Positions 24,544-37,334 of a stretch of DNA of 64,000 bases are shown piece by piece. The position numbers and the translations under genes were made by a program. The DNA comes from Anas platyrhynchos (taxonomy: Eukaryota; Chordata; Aves; Anseriformes; Anatidae), in contig NC_092612.1 of assembly GCF_047663525.1 (NCBI RefSeq), positions 2,079,501-2,143,500 on the forward strand, written 5' to 3'. Each line of letters starts with the position of its first letter. The stretch's first letter is position 1. Under the pieces are notes generated by a model. That model was not told the DNA's origin and did not search any database. It was given only the letters and a program-made list of their open reading frames with translations.

Positions 24544-25118
24544 TTTTCTTGGGGAGTGGAGGTGAAGCTAGAAAAGATAATATGCAGTCAGGAAGCCATC
24601 ACACTTGGGTGAAAACAGGTTTCCAGTGTAAGTCAAGTGCACCTTATCCTTCTGCTGCAGCTGCTCATCAAATCCTAGTTCAAGCTTTCCTTCCAATCTC
24701 CATTTCTCTGCAAAATTTTCTACCCGATTGACCCCTTTTTAAGGCTTCTCATTTCTTCTTTTATGTACCATTCACATCTTTCATTCTTCAGAATCTCAGA
24801 AAATACTGGTTTTGAGACTAAGTTATCTGATCCTTATATAATTACTTGCTTAGAAAAATCCCATTCATTCTCTTTTCAAAGTAAACCTACAGAAAGGTTT
24901 CAGTATAACTAAGAAAATCTATAGAAGAAAGGAACAGACTCTTCCCTACTCTGTGTTTTTTTTTTCCTTTACCCTATATTTTCTAAAGATTTTTGCCTAT
25001 TCTACTCTTCTCTTTACTTCATCTTTTCTAAAACTACTAGCGTTTTGCAAGATAAAATATATATATATATATATAATTTCAAGCAATTTACAGCTACAAA
25101 GACATGCATCGAAGTTAG

Positions 25119-25196
25119 ACTTACCCTGTTGTCTGGGAGGAATAAGTCAGTGGAGCTGGAAGGATGGAAGACTTCTTAGCTCCATACCCTTTTATA
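25119..25196 (-). promoter_or_regulatory. Gene D TATA box, noncoding exon 1 and donor
   Basis: TATAAAAG on the minus strand is the complement of 25189-25196. Exon 1 runs from about 25165 down to 25125. GTAAGT is the complement of 25119-25124. Upstream (25205-25240) lie a TGCATGTCC and a GAACAATG sequence that may correspond to elements in other promoters. Confidence 0.75.
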
Positions 25197-25199
25197 CAC

Positions 25200-28100
25200 A
25201 TTCTTAGACAATAGGAAGGACATGCAGTCATTCATTGTTCATCACATTCTTGTCACTCACAAAGAAAAAGTTATTCTTCTAATCCTTGTAATTGTTTTCC
25301 TTTCAATTCATAATTAGTGATCCATTTCCAGCCCTACTTTGAGTGACAGCTATCCAACACCCAACAGTTTCCTTTTGTCCAAACTTCATGAAAAAAAATC
25401 CCTTTGGCATGATTCTGGTTCCAGCTGAAGCAGGAGTTGATCTCTCCATGTACTTACTAGTAGCTTACTAATGTGTCAGTCCCACAATTTATTTGCAAGC
25501 CTTAGGTTTAGGTATAATACCTTCCATATTGAATCATCTCCCTTTGATGGGGAAGTCAGCAATCTTTGCATCCCCACCTCTATCTATTGACTGAGAAACA
25601 TGGCAGAATTGGGCCTCTTGAGTTATTCTTGAGCACTGGCCAGGACAAGGCCCTGAAAAAGTCTTTCAAAAAGCAGATAAACAGGATTGAAGTGGCACAT
25701 GATGGTTCTGATGACTCCTTTAAACTCTGAGCCCTCTGAGTAATTTCACTCAAGTACAAATCAAAATTTGCTTTGGGATGTAATGCACAGTGCATTGTGA
25801 TGGGTATGGCTGTAAGGCCACTGCAAGAGCATACCCGGATCAATAAATCTTTTTGCTCCAACGTGGACCTCAAGCTTTGAAATGAGGTAACTTTTAAATT
25901 ATCTCATTTTGCTTAGCACTGGGATCAGGCTGTTCTTGAAAGTCGACTTGCAGGGTTGATCTTTCTGGGGACTCATTCTTGGTGAATAGTCAACAAAAAC
26001 TAGTAAGCAGGATTCAGTAAGTTTCCACTGTAAATCTAGTGTTGGCAGCAGTACAATATTGTGTAGGAATTTGGCTGTACAATTACAGCACAACAGAAAG
26101 CCCAACTTCATTATATGAGAGTCATGTTGTGTAGGTTTCTGGATGAATTACTAAATAGAAGCTATGTAAATAATTGCAGACATTAGAAGAGTCACCTAGC
26201 AAAGGGAACTCATCATTTTATAATTGTTAAAGATTGTACGTGGTGCTTCACATTGTTATTGTCACCTGCAGAAAGGTACAAAAGCAGGAACAGTTTAAGA
26301 GTCTCCTACGAAGTTTCAGGGATGGCAAAAACCCTTTGTGTCAGTGGAAACCACCCTTGCTCCATACCTCTGAAAATGGGGCCCACACCTCTTTTTGGCT
26401 TGACTTAATTAATGACAGCTTTTGTTAATCACCTTATGATTATAGATCCCTATTTTCATTGTGCCAATGTTAAAAAAAAAAAAAAAAAAAAAAAGTTGAA
26501 AGGCCTGACACAGCTATTACAGCTATTGTCAATAAAACTGTGACAGCAGAAGAATAACTGGTGGAAAATGAGCTCTTCATAGGCAGTGAATGCTGTGCCC
26601 TCCCTGGAAGCGAGGATGTATCTGCTTTGTGTTGTGTTGCCATCTCATTCTGTAGTGTGTCCTATTTTTCCTTTGTACTACAATTCTCTCACTTCATCAA
26701 ATTGTGTTCAGCTTTTCTTTCTCTCCAAGACTGTTTTGGTCCTATCTTTTCCACTAGTTCATTCTACTTCCTAGAGCTTTTTACATAGCCTGTGAGTGAC
26801 AATTATGTGGTTTTATGGTAATATGATAGTAATTGCCTAAGTAATAAAGGTGTTGTAAAAATGGATAATTGAATGATGCATTCAAAATTAAATATGCAGA
26901 GCAGTTTGGTATTGCATCTCCATAGGGCACAGAGGTTTCTGAAGCTGACAACTCAGTACTTTGTGCTGGTATACAAACAATAGATGGTTCTCACAGACAA
27001 CCATCAGGTAAATCTTTATCCATCAGTGCAACTATTTAATTTCATGTCAAGTAAGGGATGAGATCTAAACATGCCACATCTACAAACACTTTTCAGAACT
27101 GGTCGGACTGTTTAATTTTATTTCTCCCTTACTGACAGGAACAAGTGCAGAAAAAGAAAGTGTAAGGGATGAGGCAGTCATCTAAGTCTGGAGATTCATG
27201 TTTCTTTACTTCTATACTCTGTGGGGTAGCACAGCTTTTCTCTTCTAAAGAAGTCTGTTTGATCACTCATTTCACCACTGTATTTCATTTAAAATCAGTT
27301 TATAGGGATTACCACAATACCTTGGGGATGTGTGAGGTCCAGTTGATTTAAATACATTACTGAGTGCCTGAAGAATACTAACCAATACAAAAAGACTTTT
27401 TTTTTTTTTTTTTTTTTTTTTTCCTTCCCAGAATTTTCTGGGGATTTTGCATGATAACTAAAGAAAATCAACCACATAAGCTTTATTTCATTTCTGAGAT
27501 TTGCCACCTAGAATTTGCAGTATAAATTCCAGAAGGAATTTAGGAATTTCCTTTCACTGTTGCTTTATCAGAGGGCTGAGTTTATATGCCAACGTAATTG
27601 CTTTCAGATCTCAGGGGTGTGCAAGGGAGACTTTCATAAGCCATGAGTGACAGGAGAATAAAAAATAATGCCTTGTGTTGCTCTTTCCTGTAGTTATTGC
27701 TGGGAGTAGAAATGCAAAGAGATTGATGGATGAATCTCCCAGACAAGTCTATTGAATGCTAAAGATATGTCTAAACCTGACTCTGCTGCTTTTGACTGAC
27801 ACTGCATAGAAAAAATAAGGCTGCGATCAGGAAACAAGACAAGATATATATATTATAATTCACGTTGAATTACAAAATCATTCATGTTTGGACAATCATG
27901 AAGTATGAACAGAAACACCAGGTCTGTTAGAAGAAGAATGCTGGTCATACGTTCCTGGTCCCCCTTTGAAAATCTAACTTTTATATCTTTGAAAAAGGTA
28001 AGGTGAAACTGGCAATAAGAAAAAAAAAAAAAAAAAAAAGTAATTGTAGTAACTGAAAGATGTTCTGGTGAGAGACCAAAAAAAGTTTTTTTTCTTAAAG

Positions 28101-28215
28101 ATTTGAGGTGAATAAAATTCAGCTGTCAGCGAGCTGTGTGGCAATGTGTTTCATAATCAAAGAGGCTTCTAGGTGAAAAGGTGAAAAAGAAAACTTCAGG
28201 CGAACATAGTGATGC
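25200..28215. other. Intergenic between genes D and E, no gene recognised
   Basis: AT-rich, with poly(A) at 26472-26494 and 28020-28039 and poly(T) at 27397-27422. The short frames match no family, and no TATA and donor pairing is apparent. Confidence 0.5.
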
Positions 28216-28223
28216 AACATAGT

Positions 28224-28229
28224 TTTAAT
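28224..28229 (-). other. Gene E poly(A) signal ATTAAA
   Basis: On the minus strand, 189 nt after the stop and followed by TGCATCAC after 7 nt. The CCTGTCATTAAAA context is shared with gene F. Confidence 0.65.
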
Positions 28230-28417
28230 GACAGGGAAATACAGCATGCATTTCGTGAAAGCAGTCACATAGAGCACAAAGGACATTTCCCAGGGCTTTG
28301 GGCAGGGCTGCAGCTCCACATGTGCCAGCAAAGACAAGTGCTTGGTATCACCGGGCTGCAGTTTCCCTTGTGAGGTCAGCACAGGACAGGGCTGCCAGAG
28401 TGGGAGATGTCGCTTCT

Positions 28418-29155
28418 TCACAAGTTACCAGAGCTACAGCTTCCTCTGGTAGACCTCCGGTAACCAGAGGAGCTGCTGGCACCCTGACAGCTTGCCGTGC
28501 CAAAGGAGCGTCCTCCTCCATAGGAGCCCCCACCGCAGGAGCTGCCTCCTCCATAGGAGCCTCCCATGCCTCCTCCATAGGAGCCTCCCATGCCTCCTCC
28601 ATAGGAGCCTCCCATGCTTCCTCCATAGGAGCCTCCCATGCCTCCTCCATAGCAGGTCCTGGAGCTGAAGGATCTTCTGCCTCCGAATGAACCTCCAGAG
28701 CCAAATGACCTACCACCTCCATATGAGCCCCCCATTCCTAGGGAACTGCCTCCTCCGTATGAGCCCCCCATCCCCAGGGAACTGCCTCCTCCATACAAGC
28801 CACCCATGCCCAGGGAACTGCCTCCTCCATATGAGCCTCCCATTCCAAATGAGCTGCTTCCGCCATAGGAACCCCCAAAATCAAATGAGCCCCCTGATTC
28901 AGCAGAGCCCAGTGACCCCGAATACCCTCTCCCAATAGGTATTGGGAACGAGGTGCCCACGATGCTCTCCTGTGGGCAGGAGCTGAGGATGGGGCCTGGG
29001 AAGTGGACGACAACGGGTGGAGGGTACACTACAGCACGGGAGTCCCCACAGGACGTGATGCAGGGCTGGCTGTAGACATCAGCATAGGGCTGTGGGCAGG
29101 TCACCTCACAGGGGGAGGAACATCCACTGCTCATCAGCTGTGATCCTGAATACAT
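28418..29155 (-). CDS. Gene E: Gly/Ser/Tyr-rich corneous beta-protein
   Basis: The predicted protein has 245 residues, [10 protein letters not shown] onward, in an exon 2 that begins at 29175. The core is at about 38-69: [14 protein letters not shown], with His51 where nearly all CBPs here have Thr. Residues 94-149 hold four units of about 13 residues ([12 protein letters not shown]), and residues 170-205 hold 8-residue units (GGSYGGGM). The C-terminus is [15 protein letters not shown]. It is an inverted near-copy of gene F, from which it differs by six substitutions and one extra 8-residue unit. It has Tyr28 where F and most relatives keep Cys. The intron is 521 bp. The Gly-Tyr-rich tail fits a hard-cornified tissue CBP; expression is unknown. 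Confidence 0.94.
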   Translation of the reverse strand: MYSGSQLMSSGCSSPCEVTCPQPYADVYSQPCITSCGDSRAVVYPPPVVVHFPGPILSSCPQESIVGTSFPIPIGRGYSGSLGSAESGGSFDFGGSYGGSSSFGMGGSYGGGSSLGMGGLYGGGSSLGMGGSYGGGSSLGMGGSYGGGRSFGSGGSFGGRRSFSSRTCYGGGMGGSYGGSMGGSYGGGMGGSYGGGMGGSYGGGSSCGGGSYGGGRSFGTASCQGASSSSGYRRSTRGSCSSGNL

Positions 29156-29690
29156 CTTTTGTGGTGCAGATAAACCTGTAGCAGGACATAAAGCATAAGA
29201 ACAATGCTCAGAGGCTGGAGGGAAAAAACTTGCAGACCTGAGATCTTATATAAGCACAGAAAAAGAGTGAAAGATGTTTAGAAAGATGCAGGCTCATCTC
29301 CATTATACATTTTTTTCTGAGCATGTATAAATGAACACCTGTTTCTTCCAAACTTACTTTCTGCTGCTCTAGAAATACTGATAATCATGGAGAGCAGAAC
29401 CACACTCTGTATGCCTTTGGATGCAGCTCATGCAGTAGATTTTATTGGATCATAACACACAGCTCTGGAGCTAACTGACAATATCGAATTGATCCTTATG
29501 CCTAGGAGAATCCAGTCTTACAAATAATTGTCCTTGTCTATAAAGACATATATCAAAATGACTATAAAAATTCTGGTATGACAAAAGGCAAATGACATTA
29601 CTTAGCACCCCACTATCTGCAGAAGACTGTCCTCAGTTAAATGGAGAAAATATTTTCCTAACACTTCATATAGAGAACGAAGCAGATCCG

Positions 29691-29809
29691 ACTTACCAGG
29701 TCTGGAGAAGTGTAGAGGATGAGAGGCTGTTGATGAGACTGAAGTGTTCAGAGAGCCTTTATATACCTTTTCAGACCACCAGTAGGATGTGAGCCACGCT
29801 TTGTGCAAG
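29691..29809 (-). promoter_or_regulatory. Gene E promoter: upstream element, TATA box, exon 1 and donor
   Basis: Reading the minus strand, CTTGCACAAAG (complement of 29799-29809) precedes TATATAAAG (complement of 29757-29765) by about 34 bp. Exon 1 runs from about 29730 to 29697, and GTAAGT is the complement of 29691-29696. Further upstream, two GAACAATTA sequences lie at 29857-29876. Confidence 0.75.
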
Positions 29810-29879
29810 AGCTTCATATGTATTGCCAAACTATGTTTTGCTGTATGGATTATTTCATTAATTGTTCTAATTGTTCACT

Positions 29880-31415
29880 TAATTGATGTGATCACAACTT
29901 TATTCTCAACTCCAAGTCACGTTACAAGCATTATACAAGCATATATATGTTTCATGTTATCCTCTGACCACAACAAATTCAGCTTATATTGTCCCTGGCC
30001 CCAGCTATAGTTGAAATGGGAACAAGTCTAGGTGCATGTAAGGATCATATGGAGCTAATAAACTGCTTTTACACATGATATTACATTTTTCTCTTTCAAA
30101 GTCTGGATTGGAAATAGTTGGGTGGTTAACAGCATGCTACCACTAACCAGAGGTTCTGAAACACAGGTAGAAGCAAAAGGCAGCACCCAGGGTCCTTCAT
30201 GTAAATTGTTATTTCTCAACTGTAGAAAGATTGACACTAACTGAGGAGTTAACGAAGAACTGCTGACTAGCAAAAACGTCAAATCAAGAGCTGCCCACTT
30301 ATGCCTGACAGAACTCGTTTGCATTCTGATGCAAGGTTTTAACCGTATAAGCTCCTTGTGCTCTATTTTCTAATGGTGTTTGAAAACTCCAGAAACCTGT
30401 GACGGAAGCATTAAACATAGTGTGACAAGTGGAACAGGCTGGAAACACAACCAGTTAGTTTCAGAAAGACTGTAGTCTGTGACTGAGAATCAAAATCTAC
30501 AATTACTTTGGATTACTTTGGCTTAGAAACAAAACACTTAAGTTGGACATTTGATATTGCCGGCATGTATCCACGTGACACTTGCTTTAACCCCACAAGA
30601 AGGTTGATCACAACTAATGTTCTCCCTGTGTTTCTGATTACTGGTAAACGAAAATTTTATTGGAGAGATCTCCTCCCATTTATGGTGTTGTATCTCTGTC
30701 TACTAACACATGTGATTTTCAAGCACTATTCCAGGAATACCACACCAGTATTCAGGGAAAAATAAATAAATAAATAAATAAATAAATAAAAAGAGCCTTT
30801 GCCATTAATTTTCATTTTAGTTTGCATTGTCTTCAGACATGCTCTGCATGCGTCCATTCTGTGTCCAAAAAGTCTTTTATTTTGTCTCAAATGATGCCTC
30901 CTGGATAACATGAATGCATTTTTCTAGGCTACTACAGCTATCCTGAAGGGTGACAAATGGAGAAGGATGACAATAAAATTATTCTATGTGTTCTCACACA
31001 ATGTCTCCTTGTACTTAATTGGATAATACTGCCCATTTGATTAAGCATGTCAATAAGCAATTATTTGGGTGGATGTTAAACACACAGGAGAAATAACGTG
31101 CCCCATCTTATGAGCTGGAAAAATTAAATTTGCAACTCTCCCAAGTCTGTGAAATTCTGAATTTAAACAGAATCTTCTGCAGAACAGAAAATGTTTCTCC
31201 AGACAAAGCCAAATTGGTATATTTCTCTTGCTTAAGAGAAAGACCGAAGTCTTATCTTGGTAAGCAAACAGAGCTCAATTCACTGCAATTCAAATTCATT
31301 GCAATTCAAATGAGGTCAGAAGATGGCACTAGTCATAAAATGAATATAAAAACTATTTAAGGATTAAAGTAAGACAAAGGGTGTGTTGCACATATAGTAT
31401 GATGTGGGGCTGATT
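29880..31415. other. Spacer between head-to-head genes E and F
   Basis: The two TATA boxes are about 1.8 kb apart, so this is a shared upstream region and not a compact bidirectional promoter. It is AT-rich and contains the AAAT repeat at 30758. No gene is seen. Confidence 0.55.
30758..30793 (+). repeat. (AAAT)n simple repeat
   Basis: Eight to nine uninterrupted copies of AAAT/AATA. Confidence 0.9.
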
Positions 31416-31548
31416 TACTAACCATTATCAATTATCAAAACAATTATTACAATTAGAAGTAGCTTATACAGCAAAAAAGTTTTGCTGGCTAACTATTATG
31501 CCCCATGTGCAGAAGCGTGTTGCATATCCTGGCAGCAGTTTGAAGGGG

Positions 31549-31624
31549 TATATAAAGCACTGCATTTCTTCCAGGTTCACCAACGACTTCACTTCATCTG
31601 ATTTTCTCTGTGAACCTGGTAAGT
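31549..31624 (+). promoter_or_regulatory. Gene F TATA box, noncoding exon 1 and donor
   Basis: TATATAAAG is at 31549-31557. Exon 1 runs from about 31580 to 31618, with donor GTAAGT at 31619-31624. A CCCATGTGCAGAAG at about 31502, some 45 bp before the TATA, is a weak match to the shared upstream element. A CAAAACAATTA lies near 31436. The exon-1 sequence is only loosely similar to that of gene E. Confidence 0.78.
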
Positions 31625-32343
31625 ACTCTTTCTGAAGTTCCTTTATAGTTATTGAGATGTTGCTATCAGTGTTTAAATGGGGGAATGACTTGTATGTCAG
31701 TACTCTGTGATGCTTAGCAATGTCAGATTTGTAAAATATAGTCTTTTGTAGCAATTTAGCTGTAGCAACTGGTAGGTAAAGGTCTTAAAATGTGTTCTTC
31801 CAAGCCACAAAGGGAAGGGGTCAATTAAATCCTTTTAATTTGATAACGAGGTTACAACTTACAGTTTGCCAGCTATTAGAATATATATATATATAAACAG
31901 CAGCAAGAAATGCAGTTGACTTCTGCTTATAAATACATGGTCTGTCAAACCTGTTTCCAGAAGAACCCATTAGTCGACATCAAGCAGAAATTTGTCCTTC
32001 ACAGAACTAGTGGTGGAATACTTACCAGAGCAAACACTAGTTCAGAACAAAGGCAGGAGGAAGGTACTTTAGAAAGATATATTCTTTTGTGTAAGCTACA
32101 ATAGACTGCAAGAAAAGTTTTTTTTGGCTCTGTATTATTTAGATTTACCTATACTGAACAATAATTTCAGACTAGATAAAAGCCAGATAACAAGAGTAAT
32201 TCTCATACTATAAGAGAAAATTTTATTCTATGAGGAAACACATATTTTGGGTCATCGTGGAAGTTGTATAAAGGCACAGAGCTGTGTGTACATGTTATTT
32301 TAACTCCTTAACCTGTGCTGCAGGTTTATCCGCACCACAAAAG

Positions 32344-33057
32344 ATGTATTCAGGATCACAGCTCGTGAGCAGTGGATGTTCTTCCCCCTGTGAGGTGACC
32401 TGCCCACAGCCCTATGCCGACGCCTGCAGCCAGCCCTGCATCACCTCCTGTGGAGACTCCCGTGCTGTAGTGTACCCTCCACCCGTTGTTATCCACTTCC
32501 CAGGCCCCATCCTCAGCTCCTGCCCACAGGAGAGCATCGTGGGCACCTCGTTCCCAATACCTATTGGGAGAGGGTATTCGGGGTCACTGGGCTCTGCTGA
32601 ATCAGGGGGCTCATTTGATTTTGGGGGTTCCTATGGCGGAAGCAGCTCATTTGGAATGGGAGGCTCATATGGAGGAGGCAGTTCCCTGGGCATGGGTGGC
32701 TTGTATGGAGGAGGCAGTTCCCTGGGGATGGGGGGCTCATACGGAGGAGGCAGTTCCCTAGGAATGGGGGGCTCATATGGAGGTGGTAGGTCATTTGGCT
32801 CTGGAGGTTCATTCGGAGGCAGAAGATCCTTCAGCTCCAGGACCTGCTATGGAGGAGGCATGGGAGGCTCCTATGGAGGAAGCATGGGAGGCTCCTATGG
32901 AGGAGGCATGGGAGGCTCCTATGGAGGAGGCAGCTCCTACGGTGGGGGCTCCTATGGAGGAGGACGCTCCTTTGGCACGGGAAGCTGTCAGGGTGCCAGC
33001 AGCTCCTCTGGTTACCGGAGGTCTACCAGAGGAAGCTGTAGCTCTGGTAACTTGTGA
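32344..33057 (+). CDS. Gene F: Gly/Ser/Tyr-rich corneous beta-protein
   Basis: The predicted 237-residue protein is the inverted partner of gene E. Exon 2 starts at 32324 after gctgcag, 20 nt before the ATG. It keeps Cys28, lost in E, and has the same unusual HFPGPIL core. The 148 bp of CDS up to 32491 differ from E at about 11 positions. The next 441 bp (32492-32932) show no difference at all, third positions included. After that come a 24-bp length difference in the GGSYGGGM units and two substitutions. The 705-bp intron is longer than that of E and not obviously alike away from the splice sites. This pattern suggests recent gene conversion in the repeat-coding part. Confidence 0.94.
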   Translation: MYSGSQLVSSGCSSPCEVTCPQPYADACSQPCITSCGDSRAVVYPPPVVIHFPGPILSSCPQESIVGTSFPIPIGRGYSGSLGSAESGGSFDFGGSYGGSSSFGMGGSYGGGSSLGMGGLYGGGSSLGMGGSYGGGSSLGMGGSYGGGRSFGSGGSFGGRRSFSSRTCYGGGMGGSYGGSMGGSYGGGMGGSYGGGSSYGGGSYGGGRSFGTGSCQGASSSSGYRRSTRGSCSSGNL

Positions 33058-33167
33058 AGAAGCAACATCTCCCGCTCCAGCACCCCTGGCCCATGCTGAC
33101 CTCACATGGAAATGTTCTCTGTACTCCGTATGACTGTCTTCACCCAACATGTCTGTACTTCCCTGTC

Positions 33168-33173
33168 ATTAAA
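33168..33173 (+). other. Gene F poly(A) signal ATTAAA
   Basis: 111 nt after the stop and followed by TGCATTC after 7 nt. It matches the gene E 3' end in sequence and context. Confidence 0.65.
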
Positions 33174-33199
33174 ATTATATTGCATTCAAACTCAGGCCT

Positions 33200-36100
33200 T
33201 TTTTTCTTTTTTTCTTTCAATCCATATTTTCAAGTCATTTTGGAGGTAATTCAGCAGTATCCTTGAGAAATTTGAATGTCCTGAAGGAGAATCAGCCCCC
33301 TTTATTATGCCATAATGCTGTGATTGATGGGGGGAAGTTATATCATACCACATCCTTTAACATTTGTGGTAACGTCACCTGTCATAGAATCAAAAAGTTT
33401 AATTAGCTGATGCCTTCCTAGAAATATGGTCTAGTGGCAGATACATTCCTCTTGCAAACAGGAACCTCCAATATCAGTTTAAATTAATTGTTATATAATA
33501 ATTCTTCCATGTGAAGGGCTCTGTTTTTTAGATTAAACACTGAATATTTGGATTTGTGTGCACATATGCCCTTGAGCTCTATCTTGACTAAGCGTTCCCT
33601 GCTCCACTGAATTCCCAGGAAGGTACTATCCTGTAATATTGAAATCATCCTTATGAATTTGGTCATACTTCTCTGCTGACTAACATGAAGCACATGTATG
33701 TGTCTTTATAAGACCTGTATGTGAATAAGGGAAAAGACAAAAACTGGAATGCAAGAATAATAAATGAGATTTGCTGTGATCTCTTCCATACCTCTGAATG
33801 TTTGGAAAAGGCAACGGAGAGAAAAGCAAGACAGAAGCAGTGATTACACACAGACATCACCTGTCCAGTGAAGCAACAGGAAAGGGAATCATAGATTTCT
33901 ACCAAAGTGTTAAGGCAATGGGAAGAAGCTCTTTCCATTCCATACCATACTGCCCCAAAATGGGTACACTAACTAGCTTAAAGCTAGTAGACATATAGAC
34001 TTAAAGACTGTAGACACATTTGTAATGTCAATATAGACATAACCATAAAGTTTATTAAATAAATATATAGATTTTGATTTAAAAATAATAACAATAAATC
34101 AGAAATCTTGTAATGTCTTCTTTCCTCCTGGAGTCTGTGCACAAAAGTGTTTTTTTTTTTTTTTTTTTTTTTTTTTTTCCTCAGATATCTGTGCTAGTCT
34201 GTGAATTGGAATGAAAACACGGAAGTCACAGGTTTTAAGACAGGATGTTGGTGACACCTTGTACCTTAATTCACAACAAAAACAAGAACAAAAAAAAAAT
34301 GTGATTTTAGGTCTATTGCTGAGTAATTTTTTTTTGGCCAGAAGGAATCTTCTGGACTATATGAATCAGAAAATATTACCCATTACTTTGTCTTTATTCC
34401 ATAATTTCTCTTTAAACGATCACATGCATATACACAACACCCACTTCCGATTTAAAGTCAATTGGTAATCATTCATATCTACCAAGTTATTTCAATAGTT
34501 AATCATAATTATAATGAAATGTTTGCGTATTCTTCCTTCTCTAATTACAGTGTTACCTTATTGGAGAAATCTCCCCCTTGCAGTTACGTGCATTTATTCA
34601 AAACTCTTCTTGGTCTTATTTCACAGAAACTAGCCAGCACATTTGATTTGTTTATTTTAGAGAAGTTCACATGAAAGGATATAAAATTGTAATACATTAC
34701 TTCAAGAAGAAAAACAATAAAGACCCCTTTATATCCGATGGGATAATAGGAGATGAATTCACCACCTTACTTTCCAACAAGGAAGACTGAGGAGGTGGAA
34801 AAAAAATCCCCTTCCAGTTGCTGGAGAAGCTAGGTGCTGACAGATTAAGAAATGAGACAGTAGCATCCCTGTGCTGGAACACTTCTAAGAACAGCTTAGA
34901 GAACCTTTTCCAGGAATAATTCAGGGAAAAGTATGAGATGAGCAACCTCACTAATCTTCTTCTACAGCTGTTTCCTATAATTCCAGTTTTTCCTGAATAA
35001 TTTTTCTTCTTTGAACTCAGTGCTCAGCACTGTTTCTGAAGAATGTTCTCCTCAAACAATTCTCATTCATTTAATTTTCCTGTTCACAACAGCATTTGTT
35101 ACTTCACTAGCTTTCCATTTACCCCCAAATCCTTTGCCAACAGTGACTGTGCAACTACTTCCTCATCACTGACTTCATATATGTAAATAAATAAATGTAC
35201 CTAAGGGAATACATGCATGCATGAATTCAAGAGTTGGGCTCAAAGGCTCCCTCTGGAGCCGCTCCCACATCATGAACTGATGCTGGGTGAGCTGAGAGCA
35301 GCTCCTCCCACAGCCCTACTCCTGCCACTGGCTTTGCAGGAAATGTGCCAGAGTTCGAAACATGGCAAAGGATGAGTGGCTGAAGCTGGAGCTGCCTATG
35401 AGGCCACTAGATGCAGGTAAAAGCTGTGGGAGAAGGCTGTCATGAGAGCTGAGCATTAGCAAGGGTGCAGGAGGATTGCTGGCAGGGTCGGTGCTGCTGG
35501 AAGGAGCTGGAGCTGAATGCCAGGCACTCCACGCCTCCAAAGCTCCCAGGGGCTGTGCCCATAACAACAGCACCTGGCAGACACTATTAAAATCCTTTCT
35601 CATCTTCCTCACACAGCTCCAGGACAGAGGGTAAAATTTACATCTGCAGCTCTGGCTTGGCAATAACAATTCTAGTTGTCACCATGATCTTGGGATCTGC
35701 CAGCCCAAACAAAGGGTACATGCACACACTGAAGAGTTTCTGGGTTCCTTTCCCCTCCCTCCTTCTCATACATATGCATTTTTGTTTGCTATTGATGTAA
35801 CTTCTGTGCTATCAATTATCTCTTGGAAGCAAAGGGATTTCAGAGGCTCCTCTAGGCAAGAACACTTACTGGAAATGTTCTGAGGAAATGCTTTCAGATC
35901 GTTTTGCAAACACCCACTGGTGTTTTATACATGCAAAGTATTCAGGTGTTATGATGTTAATAACAGGCTGCCAGTATTAAACTCCACAGTATTGAATCAT
36001 AGCGTCACTTTAAAATATATATGTCAGGGCCACCCACGTGATTCTCTGAATCAGGCAATGATAAACACCTTGGGAATTTGGATCTCTCTCTTTTTTGATT

Positions 36101-37145
36101 AAAAGCCAGCTCTGCATTTGTTAGCCTAATCATACTATTTAAAACAAGTTGGACAAATATTCACCTTTCCAAATCAGGGCATATTTAGTGATTTAAATGG
36201 TACTATGTCATCCAAGGGGGCTGAGTCTCTGCTTCAAACGTGGCATGAGATGCTGTTCATCACAGCAGGTCAAGCTGGCACAGAGTGGCAAGTCTTTGAC
36301 CTCCACATTGCCAAAGCCTTCCTGAGCAATCTTAACTAAATCAGCTGCTCCTCTTTGCCCTGGCCCACCTACATGTCAGCTGGGGAATTACCAGCTTTGC
36401 CAGAGCATTGCTCACTTGCCTTGGTCTTCCCACAGCTCAACTCTCCATGCTCATTCATTTTTCTGATGCAACTGTGACCGTAACCACAGTGGAAGGGACT
36501 GCAGGGACGGTGACTTAATCCAAACCAGACCGAGCAATTCCTAGATCCCTCTCACCAGCCCGCTTTAACCAAAAGGAGCTTTCTCTCTTCATGTTCCTTC
36601 CTGGGCTTGGTCAGAGATCTTGTTGCAGAGGAAGACACCTGTCATGCTGAAATGGGTCTGAGGCTGCCATGCCAAGCCTTTGCACAGTAAGCCATTCTTG
36701 CTTGGAAGAGACTCAGACATCAAGTGAGGAGCTAGGGCACCACGGGCAATGCTTGGCCCTGCTAGGAGTGTCTCTCCAAGGCAATCCTGACACTACAGTC
36801 ATGCAGTGACTACAGTTTCTGTAAACATGTCCTAACAAGCTTTAAACTAGCGAGCACACTTACTACTAATATTAGGTTAGGCTCTTATGCATTCTTGGAG
36901 GTCAGGATGTTAAGGAAGGAAAACAAACCCCTGTTTTCTAAGGAACAGCAAGGATGAGTTCCACAGAGCCTCTGAGTCTGGCAGCATGGCCAAGGCTCCC
37001 ACAAAAGCCTGACTTTAGTCCCGCGGGCTGTCTTCACACTCTCAGGGCTGCAAGAATGGGTTTGATGCTTAAAACCCTGAAATGAAAGGAATCTGGGGAT
37101 GGGACTGTTCAAGTCACATGCTGGTGAGAATAGGATAATCAACAC
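33200..37145. other. Intergenic between genes F and G, no gene recognised
   Basis: Contains poly(T) at 34150-34178. A small block at about 35905-36100 resembles sequence near 7106 and 41019. GC is somewhat higher over 35230-35650 and 36470-37100, but no frame there has an ATG, family similarity and splice context together. Confidence 0.5.
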
Positions 37146-37205
37146 AAACAGTAAGCAAAACAATTACTGTAATTACACGTCAAATTTTGTTTGGGGAGTA
37201 ATGGA

Positions 37206-37219
37206 ACCTAATGCACAAA
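37206..37219 (+). promoter_or_regulatory. Shared upstream element of gene G (ACCTAATGCACAAA)
   Basis: Matches the element of gene B at 12 of 14 positions or better, and starts 56 bp before the TATA box. About 40 bp further upstream (37155-37180) is a GCAAAACAATTAC sequence, which also has counterparts at the other promoters. Confidence 0.5.
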
Positions 37220-37261
37220 TATGACGTTATTTTCTTGCATCAGCCTGGTGGTCCGGGAAGG

Positions 37262-37334
37262 TATATAAAACCATTCATGATTCAGAAACCTTCCAGCAGG
37301 TTCTCTTCGCTTCTCCACGGTGAACTGAGTAAGT
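37262..37334 (+). promoter_or_regulatory. Gene G TATA box, noncoding exon 1 and donor
   Basis: TATATAAAA is at 37262-37270. Exon 1 runs from about 37292 to 37328, with GTAAGT at 37329-37334. The 1.9-kb intron has an A-rich tract just after the donor (about 37370-37406). Confidence 0.8.

Noticed and set aside
28348-29013. Antisense and out-of-frame open frames over genes D, E, F and G
   Set aside because: GC-rich, repetitive Gly codons keep the other frames open; the coding frame is fixed by the CBP core and splice context.
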